Assembly: GCA_935421135.1 (NCBI GenBank)
Contig: OW285197.1
Coordinates: 10,133,223 to 10,197,222 of the forward strand
Source: Bugulina stolonifera
Lineage: Eukaryota; Bryozoa; Gymnolaemata; Cheilostomatida; Bugulidae
Reading direction: 5' to 3'
DNA: 64,000 bases
Numbering within the stretch: position 1 is the stretch's first letter; the number at the start of each line of letters is the position of its first letter. This document shows, piece by piece, positions 1 to 12,546 of this stretch. The position numbers and the translations under genes were made by a program. The notes beneath the pieces were generated by a model that was not told the DNA's origin, searched no databases, and saw nothing but the letters and a program-made list of their open reading frames with translations.

Positions 1-2
1 CC

Positions 3-338
3 ACAGCTGCTACTATAGCTGCTACTAGGGCTACTGCTAGAGCTACTGCTACAGCTACTACAACAGCTACTGTTGCTTTTCTTGCCTCTACCGTTCCTCC
101 TACTATTACTATTGCTCTTCATACTAGTGCTGCTGTTACTGCTCCTACTATGGCCACTGCTGCGGCTTCTACTACTTCTACTAATACTACCACTGCAGCT
201 ACCAGTGCCGCTACTACAACTGCTACCACTACTGCCACTGCTACCACTACCCCTACTACTGTTGATGCTATAACCCTGAAGCTACAGCTACTACCCCTGC
301 TACTACTACTGGTGCTAATGGGAGTCACATTAAAATAA
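3..338 (+). CDS. Possible 3' end of a Thr/Ala-rich (mucin-like) protein, partial at left edge
   Basis: The reading frame is open from the window edge to a TAA at 336-338. It encodes about 90 residues dominated by Thr and Ala (ACT/GCT triplets), then a hydrophobic tail rich in Leu (LQLLPLLLLLVLMG) and the end VTLK. A Thr/Ala stalk followed by a hydrophobic C-terminus would suit a GPI-anchored or membrane mucin. However, the tail is made of the same triplet repeat read one base out of frame (CTA instead of ACT), so it may be a chance product of a decaying microsatellite. The Thr-rich exon 9 of the CUB genes further right has similar composition, so this could be the stalk of another family member. 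No splice sites could be checked because the left side is cut off. Confidence 0.3.
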   Translation, partial: TAATIAATRATARATATATTTATVAFLASTVPPTITIALHTSAAVTAPTMATAAASTTSTNTTTAATSAATTTATTTATATTTPTTVDAITLKLQLLPLLLLLVLMGVTLK

Positions 339-2959
339 ATTGAATACCACATCATCGATAGAACCAGACAATAATGGTATATGTACATGTACATCTCTTC
401 AGTTTTAAATTTCATTCAGCAATGGTGAGGGTCTAGATCACTGATCAGGATGCAGAAGATCAAGGTGCACTAAATGTTAATGAGACTTGAAAGGACGAAG
501 TCAGAGTAGCCTACAGCACTGGCTTCAGGCTGACATCCGCCTACAGGTTGTAATCTTAGTGCCTGCAGGCCATCGCTGGTGATCTATATCCAATGACAGG
601 GTCTCAGAGCAAGTCCAGTCTGACAAAGGCTACCCATTTCAAACATTTGATCATAAACTTTCACAACTCAATGACTGAGTCAGCCAAGATTGAGTTGAAG
701 TAGAATTAACATATTATTACAACCACAATGAGCTCTACAGTTGTTTCTGGTACCAAAATACTCTAGAGGTCTCTGTTGTGTATCTATGAAGGATGAGCCC
801 TGAAAGCCCACTCTTGCTTTGTTTCGAGAAGAACAGCTGAGTTCCAGAAGAGCAGCATGATTCTATTGTGGTTTATGACCACATTATTAAAGTCTGTTAT
901 TGCAAGATACCTCCAGATCTGTTTGGGGGCATTCAGTACAGTAGTGTGCTGCGCTGTCTTGGTCTGTAGTACTCAAATGTGTTGATCATAGTCAATTGAT
1001 ATGGAAATGTGCTGTGACAGCCCTAGGGCCTAGATGTATTCATTTCAGTTGAGCTAGAGCTTCCACAGCAATTGTAATAAAATCCGTAATGAAGCCTCTG
1101 GTTTCCATATTGCCAACCAGGTCTACAGTCTTGTTGCTGTAAATTGCTGTTCATGATTTATTACTGTCACTGTGTTGTACATTTCACCAACTAGGCCTAT
1201 AGTTTACAGTCAGAAATTGATGAAGTAGTAGCATATATATATTTGCTCTTTTTGGTTCATATGGAAGCAGATTTCTTCTTGCTTCCGATTCAGTAGCTAC
1301 TGATAAATCCTCTGCTACCATAAAAACTTTTATAGGCAGAATAAACAGGCACTTGGCAAAAGAATGAGGGCTGCAGGACTGCAACAGGGCAGGTATAATA
1401 ATAATTCCCATGGTTCCAAACATGACAGTGAGTATTCTCTAGCGGCCTGATTGATCATTAGCATTAGTTATCGGATTTACAGCAAGCATTAGTTGGAAGC
1501 AATAGCTAATAAGTAAGTTCACTAAATTTAATACCAATCAATAACAACACGAAGAAAGCATAAAGACAAGATAATTATAATTAATATTAATAATTTAATA
1601 CATGTGATGATGGCGAAACTTCCAATTTTGAATTTAATAAATATTTATTCAATACATACATGTACACTATGACTATGACTATTTAGGCCTTAAGTACTAT
1701 AACTATTATAGATATACTAATGAAATGTAAATAATAATTATCACACTATGATATTTTAACCAGTGAAGTTGAAATTTAAATTTATAATATTTTTTAAAAT
1801 AATATTAAAAAACTATTATATAATTTAATATTACATATTTTATATTATCCTATTAGGCCTACTTTTAGTGATTCAACTGATTTCTACCTGATATTCTGAT
1901 AGCTTGATTTCGAAATCCTAAATTAAAATTTAATAAATTGTACTACGCTTTTCCTTCATTCTAGAGAGTAGGTCATAAGTAGAGAAGTATTTTCTAATGA
2001 TGCATGTTGAATTCACTTTAACCAACAGGAACGCTATTGCATTGCAAATAACAATACTCGCTAGCTTTGATTTCTTGCCAGCTAAAATATCAATCTCTAA
2101 ATTAGGTAGCTGATGCAAGTTTTGTTCACATATCTACGGTGCTATCACAAAGCATCCTAAACATCAGTCTAAAATAATTTCTATGCAATGGAAATATTGT
2201 GAGTTTCACTTTGCTGGGCACAAGAGAAGACAACTCCAACTGCACTGTTAAAATGATCAAGAGAAGACAATCACTGCAATAAAAGCTGACTCTTGGAAAA
2301 CATCACATTTAGCCAATAAAAAGGTCACACATTGTGGCCTTCATCATTGATGAATCATCCTTCAATGATTATTAACCCAATGCCTACAGTGGTAATTCTT
2401 TTAAAATAATGCACCGCGTTGTCATTTCAGGGGACCCCCCTGAAATGACAACATAGCGTATTGACATATTTTTGCAATGCGTACTGTAGTTGTTTTTGGC
2501 CAGGGATGGGCTGAATAATCATACAGGAACGATGAAGATTTCCAACAGTACATGCAATCTCCATTGGTGTGACTGTGTGAATGCAAGGCCTACATTTAGG
2601 GATGTTCATAATGTGCTAAACTTGAAGAAATACTCATATTGAATAAGGTTTCAGGTGAATTCTAGTGAGCCAGATTTAAGACACTATGTTTGAGAGAGTT
2701 AATACAAATCTAATTTAAGTAGTTTCAATTGAATAAAGCTGCTTAAGTAACCTTGTAGGAGATCTTCTTTTTATATTGATCTGTGTTCTCTTCAACATTT
2801 AGAATTCATACAGCATAGCGTTTAGTTTACATGTGAAATTTTTTGATTGTGTTTGTGAAAGTTCACCTTTGCTGTACTATGCCTATACACGCACATGGAT
2901 GTTTTCTTGCAGAGCCTATTGGAAAAGTCACACATCTTGAAACTTAAAACAGAAGCAGC
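339..2959. other. Gene-poor region upstream of CUB gene 1
   Basis: No convincing coding exon is seen on either strand; open frames are short and AT-rich. 1500-1960 is very AT-rich. A perfect short hairpin lies at 2418-2452. A splice acceptor (cttgcag, about 2905-2911) stands about 50 bases before the gene 1 ATG, so an untranslated first exon of gene 1 probably lies somewhere in this stretch, but I cannot place it. Confidence 0.5.
2418..2452. repeat. Perfect 16-bp inverted repeat, 3-nt loop
   Basis: The left arm 2418-2433 (GTTGTCATTTCAGGGG) and right arm 2437-2452 are exact reverse complements around the loop ACC. Outside the arms, CGC on the left and GCG on the right continue the symmetry after a short mismatch. 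It is not in the duplicated unit, and no similar sequence was noticed elsewhere in the window. Confidence 0.85.
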
Positions 2960-5900
2960 ATGCCAATAATACTTCTCCTTCTCTGTAAGCGTTTAGACTT
3001 CCAAATATGGTAGAGACATTTTAGGAGCTAAATTTTATGAAATTTGAAATGACAATGCAGAAATGAAATGAAATTTAGACATTCTCATATTGTTAGGTTT
3101 AATCAACATTGTTTTATTTTTGCAGATCTTCTGGGCCTCTCTGCTGAAGTGCTGGGACGTAAGTTATTCTTAAATACTTACACTAGTAAATGTTGTAAGA
3201 TATTATGATCATCATAATACGGTCTAGTGCATGCATATACCCTATCATATGTCTACTTACAGTGTAGGTACACATTATATACACAGTGTCATGGTAGACT
3301 GCTACATGTGCATGTGTCATGTACATGTAGGCGCTACCATGATAACTGTGGCACATTTGAACTGTACAAATAATCTTGTAATGTCTTCACTATCCAGAGT
3401 CAGTCCAAAAAACATTAAAAACAATATTTTAATGTTAAATTCACACTCTTGTTTATGAAGAAATTGCCTTTTCTAGCCTATATTATAATAATATGCACTA
3501 CAAAGCGCTCTCTTTGTGGATAAATATAAATAGACTGGTGCATATCCAACCTTATACATGTAACTATGTAATGATGAAGTTTTATTACATTTCATTGCAT
3601 TTTGCTGCTTTATGGTCTATTGCATACTAGCTATGGTTACACTAAACCATCTCAGAGAGATTTTCATCTCTAAAAAATGTCTTTTTTATTATTTTTACTG
3701 GAGATATATCTAATATGGGTTCAACTTTGTCAGGTCTGGGTTGATGTCAGCTCCATTAATTGCAAGTCATAAAATCCTAAGTTACTGGATCCAAATTTAC
3801 ATTTTAACTTTCACAGGATTAATGCTGATCTTTCCTAGACCCTTTTCACGCTTTCCCAATGCTCTTTGGAGCCCTTCAACTAAATCAGCCCAGATATACC
3901 AAACAACACTTTTTCCATTGCCTTGCCTCGCCTTGCAATTACCTATATTGGCACTGAATTGATTCCAAAATACATTACCCATAGCCTATGCTCCTGGACT
4001 ACTGCGATTCTAATTGCACATCAAACAATATAAGTTTTGTTGGTCTTCATTGGCTAGAGCAATCGGGCCAAAGAGAATTCTCCTCTCATGTCCACCCATA
4101 TTGTGTGCTCTGTGCCACCTTGAACTCACTGTAAGCACTGATTTTCGTATTTAGCGCCAGGCCTTCGATAGTACGCTTTGGGCTTAATGTGGATTACTGA
4201 CCTTTTGGTAACTTAAAATGAATTTATATAGTTTCATGTTAGAAACTTACGGCAATTATATACAAATGTATCTTCTGCAGAAGACTGTTCAAATACATTT
4301 AACATCTCTTCTGGAGTCATAACATCTCCTGGGTTTCCATCTTCCTATCCGAATGATACAGACTATGAAGTGTGTATTGCCTCTCCTGCTGGAAGAGATC
4401 TTACTCTAGCTTTTGTAATATTTCGAGTTTTGACCCCAACAGATGATTTCAGAGTAAGTAAATGGCGTTAGAGCAGGTCATATTGGCACAATTATAGCAA
4501 TTGACTTACTTACTTACTTACTTGATGTGCTGTGTAATGTCTCGTAATCAAAGTTTCACTAGTTTAAGTACGGCTAATACTAGAACTAAACTAGTAGCAG
4601 TACTACATGTAGTACTAATATTAACAATATTTTTATGCTTTTTACTGTTTCTGGACATGTTTGTTTTATTATATTTTCAATTTACACTAATTTGTTGGAG
4701 TAGCCGGGCATTTACAGACAATGTTGAGCCTATTCGGATATTGCACTAGATAACATGAGTCTATGAATGCAATAAGAGCGCTCAAGTGTGGCAAATGCAT
4801 GTTGTTAAAGAGAGTCCCCATTGCAATAATAAATATTTATTGGTGGGCACGGCTACCTGGGCGTGATACCACACAGTGTAACACTGAATAAGGTCTAGAA
4901 GAATTTAACCAAACTTATTAAGCAGTCAATGTTATAGTAACCACATTTCCGCAGCTCAGACACTAAAGCAATTGGTAACAGGTTAGTGGGGAAAATTGAG
5001 GGACCAACAGGCTCGCAGAAATATTATTCAAGTGCCCTAATAGCATTGCAGCACTGTCCTTTGCCTAACACCATCGTTTCATTGGGGTATCTATACAGTG
5101 GTAGGCCTACCTGAATACTATACTCAAGGGGACAAATCTCAAGCACGGTTACCGATTATCCAACAGGTCTGTTTGGTTCTGAAAGACATTATGATACATG
5201 CTATTACATAGTATGTTCTGCATTTCTGTTGTGTTCTGAAAGATATATGATACAAGCTATTACATAGTATGTTCTGAATTTCTGTTGTGTTCTGAAAGAT
5301 ATATGATACATGCAATTACGTAGTATGTTCCGAATTTTATTACAACCGATTCTAGATTCAAGTAAAGTAAATGCATGTCTCTCTTCATATGACATAGATC
5401 TACGATATGAACACAGGACAACAAGAAATCAGATTATCTGGGGCAGAGTCTGGAATAGGCACTCTTTCAAACTACGTCCGAATAGCTTTTTCTACCGGCA
5501 GCTCTGTAGAAGAAGGTAGATGGAAGGTGGTATGGGATGGTAAGTACAGCTCAAGTATTGTCCTTGAAATGTAGGATATCTACAGATCTGTGAAAACCAT
5601 ATTTCATCACATATGCGAAATAAAGTGTTCTCATTTTTAATTTGGCTGTAGCAAAGCTAAAGTAAAAATGTTGTGTTGTAGATCAGCCAATCACAGAAAA
5701 TGTAATAGGTTCAGGCGGTGTGATATCCTTTCCTGAACTCCCATCTGGATATCCAGCAAGAATTTATGATATAACGATTGAACTGCCAGATGGCATTGAG
5801 ATAATGACTGTCTTCAACATTAGCATTGACTGTGAGTGGGACTCTATCCTTGTGAGTATTTACCTCTGACAGTTGGAGTTCTATGAACTTCATTTTAATA

Positions 5901-8900
5901 GATTTACTTCCATAAACAAGCATGCAATACAATAATATTCATGCCTATTAATAGGTATGTCATCCCAGTTCTCGTTTAAAACTTGCATATAAATGTACAT
6001 GCAGATACAAAATCGAATGTTTCTTGTAATAACCATAGTCTTACTCCTTGTCAGTAACAAACTGGATGTGAAAGGGAGTATAATAATACATGTATAAATT
6101 AAAGGCTGCCACCACAATCTCATATAATGCCTGTTATGTGTCCATTATCCATGCAGTCTGTTTGTGACATGTTTGCAAACTTGGTAGCTGGTTCTCTATT
6201 GCCTGACATTCACATACATGCTTTATATGGAGAATATTTATGTTTTAGTTCCCGGACAGCAATTTGTTCTATTGCGGCCCCGCAGACCTATATACTACAA
6301 CACCGTCAACTTTTAGAATGATATACACATCAGGGTTAAACCAAACGACTCCACGTTCCATAGCCATAAAATACCCTGCAGGTACACACTTTAAAATAAT
6401 TGATGATTACATTGAGATGTCTTACTTTACAAAGTTGCCCAAAGAGCTCAGTTTAACAGTAAAATTCTTACATAACTCTACAAATATAATAGGCTCGGAG
6501 GAACAGTGTATCTAATCCCCATTTGCCACAAGTAACTTTATCGCCTAGATAACACATACCTCATGCATAATTAATAAGAAAGCGTAAAACATTGTTTACT
6601 CTGGCACTTGAGTCACAATAGTTACTACGTACATGTACATGTACATGTACATGTACATGTATAGCCACAACATGGTTAGTAGCCTATGATCCAGCTGCAG
6701 GCAACTGTGTGGCTATGTTTTCAGATTTACGTAGAAGTAAGATTGCAAATAATGCTCTAAAATGAAGTCAGGTATTGAGTTTCTCCTAATATTTTTTTGC
6801 AAATAATGCTGGTTTTTTGAAAATTTTTGACAACATTTTTGTAGATTACTGCTCAAGAACAATCAGCGAATCCTCTGGTGAAGTGACATCTCCAGGATTT
6901 CCAAATGGCTTCACGTATCACATTGATCATAGAATATGTATTACCTCTCCTGTCGGAAACAGCATTAACATAAATTTTACATCCATGGATCTTCAAAGCC
7001 GCTGTTACCATAATCACGTAGAGGTGAGTTTAGAAATTGTTTGCACTATTTTCAAAGAGCTTCGTCTTTAAAAGAATGGGGTTGCAAACATCAACAACCG
7101 TTAATACCCCCCTTAGTGAAGATATTCAACGCTGGAGGTATAGTAAATATACAATATGTACATGTAGGTGTGCATGCTAACACTAGCCCGACCAGGATAC
7201 ATCTAGGGTCAGCATAGCAATATATATCATACTAAACATATTCGCCATTATACTCTATTCGTTGCACATATACACCTACATTGTAACTAGCTAGTTAGAG
7301 GGGAAAGGGTGAATATGCAAAGGAGGCCATTCTGTAAAGCTGTTTATGCATTGCTGGCAGTCAAAGACTACAGTTTTGTACTTTGTTCTCAAGAAAAATT
7401 TTGCAACACAATAGTAAAAATTGACAAATTATATGACCCAGACTGAACCCGTCGAATGACTTATTTGTGAAATATATGATTATAAATAGCATGAATATCT
7501 ATCTATGTACAGATTTTTGATGGTGAAGGTTTCAGCCGTATTACGGAGGAATTGTGTGGAACTACTTTGATACATGTGATGGCAAATACTCCTTCTGTTA
7601 TAATTAGATTTCGAACAACTGAATTGGGGTCTGGAAAGGGGTGGAGTTTAATTTGGTATGGTAAGTTATCCACAAAAATACTCCAAAATTAAATGACGTC
7701 AATTCATTATTCTCAAAATAATCCAATCTCATTTCCGTTATATTTTCACTTTATTGAGTATTATGTTTGCAAAATATAATTAATATTCAGCTTTAATATG
7801 AGTACTGTTGGTTGTCTTAGTGGGCCCATTTGTCCCCAGAGATATCTCAAACCTCTACAGCCTACCTTGTCAGGAAAAACACAGAACTAGATGGAAATCA
7901 GTGAATTAATTTTCTGAATAAGTTATACAATATTAATAGTTCCAAATAAGGGAACTGTTTTTATTACAGATGGATTTGTAGCACCTACTACTAGTACTAC
8001 CACTGCCAGTACGACTACTAGTGCTCCTACTACCAGTACAACTACTAGTACTAGTACTGCAAGCACAACTACTAGTGCTGCTACTACCACGACTACTGAT
8101 TACCCATTAATGACTACCACTACCACCACTGACAATCCATCTACAGGAAATGTGGTTTCAACCACCTCTTCCTATCGACCAAGGCCACCTTCTACATATA
8201 ATAATACACGTAAGTAGCAATACATGTACTTTTAAAGTTCCGTATGTGTGGAATTTTTGGTGAGACACATTTAAACACCAGTTTCTTCCTTTTGAATTGG
8301 AAGCCATATCAATGGCTTTCAGCACTAAAACTTAAGACCACCTGCGGAATCAACCATCAATGATTTCATGTGATCCATGTGCTCAACACTCTCCCACTGC
8401 TAGCCATTAAAATTGACTCTGATTTGACTGTTGAGGGATTACTCTACCTCTGGGCTTATCCAGCCATCAAATGTGCTCTAATGCAGCAGATGTAGTCACA
8501 TGATGACACAATCTCTGTTGAGAAATAGAGTACAGATAATCTTAGCATGGTTTATGTTCTTGGGCATTTATCCTTACTCAAAAAACATCATCCGCAGGTT
8601 CATGTATAATAGCTATGTAAAACTTCTCATTTACCTATATTGTGATACACTGCAGCAATTGTACCTTTCTTTTTTCAAGTAGAAGTTTGTACAGTTAATA
8701 GAAGATGCATCTCAACCTACATGTAGCTCATACTGATAGCTTGCCATGTTGTAGCGTGTGAGAGGTCATCTAAGTTCTACGGAGTCTGTCAGATGAACAA
8801 CATGGAATGTACTAATGGTACCTACACTGATGGGTTGTGTAGACGCCCTGACAACAGAGGACAGATCCTTTCTAATGGTGGTGAGATCCACAGATCGTGC

Positions 8901-8951
8901 TGTATTGAAGGTGACTCTACTGGATACGAACCAAGACAGGATATGTACTAA
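2960..8951 (+). CDS. CUB gene 1: secreted three-CUB, Thr-stalk, Cys-rich protein (479 aa)
   Basis: Coding exons: 2960-2984, 3126-3158, 4281-4453, 5398-5539, 5682-5851, 6249-6381, 6845-7023, 7513-7660, 7970-8209, 8755-8951; all introns are GT-AG and the phases join without a stop. Residues 1-19 are a signal peptide split over two tiny exons (MPIILLLLYLLGLSAEVLG). Residues 20-124, 125-225 and 226-334 are CUB domains (for example GVITSPGFPSSYPND in CUB1, LCG and GKGWSLIWYG in CUB3). Each CUB is two exons with a phase-0 intron in the middle and phase-1 introns outside. Residues 335-414 are a Thr/Ser-rich stalk, probably O-glycosylated. Residues 415-479 hold six cysteines ending in a CC pair. No transmembrane segment is visible, so I infer a secreted or matrix protein. 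The ATG was chosen because it starts the hydrophobic signal and matches the gene 2 start. It is an older paralogue of genes 2 and 3: same exon plan, much lower identity. Ligand unknown. Confidence 0.88.
4504..4523. repeat. (ACTT)n microsatellite in gene 1 intron 3
   Basis: About five copies of ACTT in tandem, shortly after exon 3 of gene 1. Confidence 0.8.
5178..5337. repeat. Three tandem copies of a ~56-bp unit in gene 1 intron 3
   Basis: The unit begins TCTGAAAGA and contains GATACATGC, TTACATAGTATGTTC and TTTCTGTTGTG. Three copies (about 57, 56 and 50+ bases) run to about 60 bases before exon 4. This repeat is absent from the matching introns of genes 2 and 3. Confidence 0.85.
6629..6661. 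repeat. (ACATGT)n palindromic microsatellite
   Basis: Uninterrupted alternation of GTACAT units in gene 1 intron 6. It is the purest example of a palindromic motif (TACATGTA) that is scattered through the whole window. Confidence 0.9.
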
Positions 8952-10700
8952 TGGACAAAGCCGATTCCTTCAAGATTGATAGTGGCAGTATCAGTCCACC
9001 TCTCACCACTTTCTTTTCCTTTTGCACCTTCTCTCTCAGAGTAATATTCCACCCTATGGTGAGGCATAAGATGTCTTGCATGGGACTCGTATACTAAACT
9101 ACATATCTATTCATTATATATTGCTAAAATGTGCAAGAAAACTGGCATAGTGCCAGCTCAGTGTTTGTCATTATTATTCTTTGGTATTCACAAAAAAATA
9201 TTAAAATTTAATAAAGATTACAGCTAATTGAATAGTTATATCCATATACATGTAGTATTGTACTCAGAACTGATAAAATGCATTTTCACATCTCAATTGG
9301 GCAATTATTTTAAAAACTCAAAATATATTAGAAGTTTTTTGGTTTGCAAAGATTTGGTAATCGTTTAAGAATTGCAATACTAAGTTGTCAAATCCAATAG
9401 CATGCATAACCATGTGATTGTGGCGCTTGGTGAGCAACTGTATTGATGGAAAAGAGTGAATAGATGAATTTTGTTTTAAAATTGAATCCACCACCATAGA
9501 ACAACTTCTCTTAACGTTTGAGCCTAAGCACTCCATTCAGTAACTAAATAAAATGCACGAGCAATTATTTCATTTAATAGTCGCTTCAGCGTTTTGTCAG
9601 ATCTGATCAATATTATATTTCAATCTTTTATTTTATAATAAGTTGAAACCAGGCTGTTTGTCAACAGAGAAAGAGATGTTTTTCCCTAATTAAATAACGT
9701 TAGCCCTCGTATATTGTATGTACATGTATTTGCACTTCTATTTTAAAATAAACTGTAACCACCTCTTTGCAACATCAGTACATCATATGTATATCCCCTA
9801 GATACATGTAGATAGTAATTAAGGTAGGACATTAGCCCATATGTTTATACTATATTGCCCACATGTACCTTACATATACTGCACAAATGTTGTACGTATA
9901 CCACACAAATACCGTACATACACCATACATATATTGCACATGTACATGTACAATGTACTTTGTACCATATATACACTGGACTTTGGACTGGCATTGTACT
10001 GCCTAATATCACTGCATAGTAGTCAAGACCACTATAATTATTAAAAATATGATTTTACAGGATGCTGACTTTGGCATCAATATTAGATAAGTTATTGCCG
10101 TCAGCTCCTACCGATGCCATTAACACTTACATGGACTGTGCATCAAATATCTCGGCATTATCACTTGACTCATTGAGCAGACAGTGGTACAGGTTATAGG
10201 TTTATTGGCTAGCTACATTTACCTATCTTAGTTTACTTGGTTTTCTACTGTTTCCTTTTAGCATCAATATAAACTTACGATAAAATCAGTTGGTAGGAAT
10301 AGACAACTCTCAAGTGCATATAGAAACAAAACGAGCAATAATACAATTTACACTTATTACTTGTTCACATGAGAAGTGCTTTAATTACACTGTACATCAG
10401 CCACAGTGAAATCTCAACAGATCCATTCATAGTTGTGTTCTTGTGAAGGGGAGGTTGGGTGCACTAGAAGACAAGTTACAGATGGCCTTTTTCATCAGCA
10501 AAACCAAAGCAAAGGTAGTTGTCTTCTCTACATTTAGCAGTTTGATTACCGTTACCTTAAACCCCAATCACAAACAAGCTGCTAAAACATTCAAATCTAT
10601 CCACTACTGCACCTACATGTACCACAGAAAATGAAAGATGACTGTGCAGCATTAAACTGGTGATAATTATCATTAGCAGTATATTGTTTGTTTTCTTATT
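8952..10700. other. Gene 1 3' flank and intergenic DNA
   Basis: No coding exon was recognised. A possible polyadenylation signal AATAAA lies at 9210-9215. The stretch around 9560-10020 resembles the 3' flank of gene 2 (about 32440-32760), so the old duplication that made genes 1 and 2 carried at least 1 kb of downstream sequence. 9880-9950 is rich in ACATA and TACATGTA motifs. The same holds for the copy at 35762-37522. Confidence 0.5.
9210..9215 (+). promoter_or_regulatory. Candidate poly(A) signal of gene 1
   Basis: AATAAA about 260 bases after the gene 1 stop codon. At the matching place gene 3 has AATAAA (60912-60917) while gene 2 has AATGAA, a one-base difference that could change 3'-end choice. 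Confidence 0.35.
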
Positions 10701-10870
10701 AGGAGTTGAGTTCCCATGCTCACTTATGTAACTCGGAGTTGAGTTCCCATGCTCACTTATGTAACTAGGAGTTGGGTTTCCATGCTCACTTATGTAATTA
10801 GGAGTTAAGTTCCCATACTCACTTATGTAATTAAGAATTGAGTTCCCATGCTCACTTATGTAACTAGGAG
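10701..10870. repeat. Five tandem copies of a ~33-bp unit (unit 1)
   Basis: The unit reads roughly GAGTTGAGTTCCCATGCT then CACTTATGTAACTAG, five times with slight variation. On the minus strand it gives an open frame with the repeated peptide YISEHGNSTPS, which I treat as a by-product of a repeat length divisible by three. It ends next to the SINE insertion. Confidence 0.9.
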
Positions 10871-10889
10871 TTGTCTTCTTCATGACAAT

Positions 10890-11122
10890 TTTAGGGAGCT
10901 GCCGTGGCCTAGTGGTAAGGGCTCTGGACTTTCATGTGGGAGTCCCAGGTTCGATTCCCATAAGAATCATTGGTGGTGTTAGGAAGGGCTTCTGTGCTAC
11001 TTCAGCAACTTTGCCATTGGTGAAGTGCCTTCTCTACCTCAAATTAGAAAAAATGCAGTATCTCTTTAGATCTTCGCTTTCTTACCTGGGATTAATAGCA
11101 GGAAGTAAAATTGGTAAGTTTT
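10890..11122 (+). mobile_element. tRNA-derived SINE with 14-bp target-site duplication (unit 1)
   Basis: A tRNA-like head has a pol III A box TGGCCTAGTGG (10905-10915) and a B box GGTTCGATTCC (10948-10958) at normal spacing, followed by a non-tRNA body. The element is bounded by exact direct repeats TTCTTCATGACAAT at 10876-10889 and 11123-11136, a retroposition-type target duplication. No protein is encoded. Confidence 0.8.
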
Positions 11123-11541
11123 TTCTTCATGACAATCTTGAAATTTTCCAAATACCTACATGTACATATCAATAGAAAGGGGTAAAGCTTTTCAGATTTC
11201 TCCAGAGTGACAGCAGACATAAGAAATCTAATGTATGTGCAGCCTCAAATTATTAATTAGTAATTGTCAATGCATTGTTTGGAGATGCTATGTATGGAAA
11301 GCACATGTGTGTCCTTAAACACAAACGGGAGAAGCTAAACTAAATGTGTCCTACTCATACAAACTTCAGCCTATAAACTATTCTACTCTGTAATAATATA
11401 ATTTCTCCCAAGCTTCTACAGCTATATTTGATATTTTTGAATAATGCCAGTGCCAGGATGTTCTTTTACTGTAGACTTCCGAGCAAATAGTTACTGTCTG
11501 CTGTACAATTTTTCATCAGTAGCTATATTCTAATGATATAT

Positions 11542-12546
11542 TGTAATGTTTTTGAGTATAGTTACATACGAGTGCCAATAGGACACTGGTATGGGAAGCG
11601 CTTGAAAGGTGGTAGAGGCCGACCAAGTAACCTTCTGCTCATTACATGAAAGAGTGAACAGTTATTAGATGCTTTTATTATTGTATATCTGACGTAGGCC
11701 GATGCCGAGACTCATTGAAGAGCTCAGGACCGACGTAGGTCTTGTAGACTTTATACTCCAGAGAAGTGCAATGAAAGATCTGGTATTCTAGGATCTTAAG
11801 CCTGACGCTAAATTCATATAGATTCTGGGATCGACCTAAGTCGTAGACGTGGTGTAGAGATATGCTTAAACGAGGATGGGGATGAACTCGAGCCGTATGG
11901 ATCTATGGATCCGCCGGTGGAGTTACCCGCCTACAAGAGAAAGCCTCTATAGGTTTGAGTTAGGAGATGTTGCTTTGTTAGAGCGCAATCAACAACTGAT
12001 TTCATACAGAAAATGTGCTACCTTATATACTAAATCTACTTCCGGCAAAAAGAGGCCGATAAGGTATCGGGTCCAGAACTGATGCAACAACATGGATGGT
12101 TCCGCCCGACGTCGGCCACAAGAAGGGTCGGCCTTGACACAAAAAGTGCTTACAATAATCCGAAACATAAAGTATATAAGCATGAGCCTATTCCAAGATA
12201 TCGGCCTTGAAAAGTACATGGTAAAAGACTCTATTTAATATGATCAGACAAGAGAAGATAATTGCTAACAATATGTGGGAAAAACCAAGTTGTAATTCCA
12301 GTAGTCTGATTGACAGGTAATAAAAGTAAAGCGCACAATTATAGTAGTTGATTATATATTATATACATATATATGTGGTATAAGCATGCATGAATATACA
12401 TGTAATTGTATAAGATAAGACGACAGGCATGAATGGATATAGATAATATGGATAAGTGTGTACGTGCATAATAATGTCAGTGTACAATGTCAATGTTAAT
12501 GTGGTTAGCCCAGGGAGGCCATTGCCACGAAGGCTGTTTCACCACA
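11542..12546 (-). mobile_element. Solo LTR, 1005 bp (unit 1 intergenic)
   Basis: It starts TGTAATG and ends CACCACA, flanked by ATAT at 11538-11541 and 12547-12550. It is similar along its length to the LTRs of the gag-bearing element at 20350-23086 (shared blocks such as TACGAGTGCC, GGGAAGCGCTTG and AGAGCGCAATCAACAACTGA). No internal region is present, so it is the product of LTR-LTR recombination. The strand follows the gag-bearing element. Confidence 0.85.

Noticed and set aside
8500..8682. Conserved 60-codon ORF in gene 1 intron 9 (also 35310-35492)
   Set aside because: It lies inside an intron just before the last exon; it is conserved only because the units are recent copies, and it has no recognisable product.
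10699..10880. CRISPR-like array
   Set aside because: The units are contiguous with no unique spacers, in a eukaryotic intergenic region.
10557..10883. Minus-strand ORF with repeated YISEHGNSTPS
   Set aside because: Generated by the 33-bp tandem repeat; there is no signal, domain or splice support.
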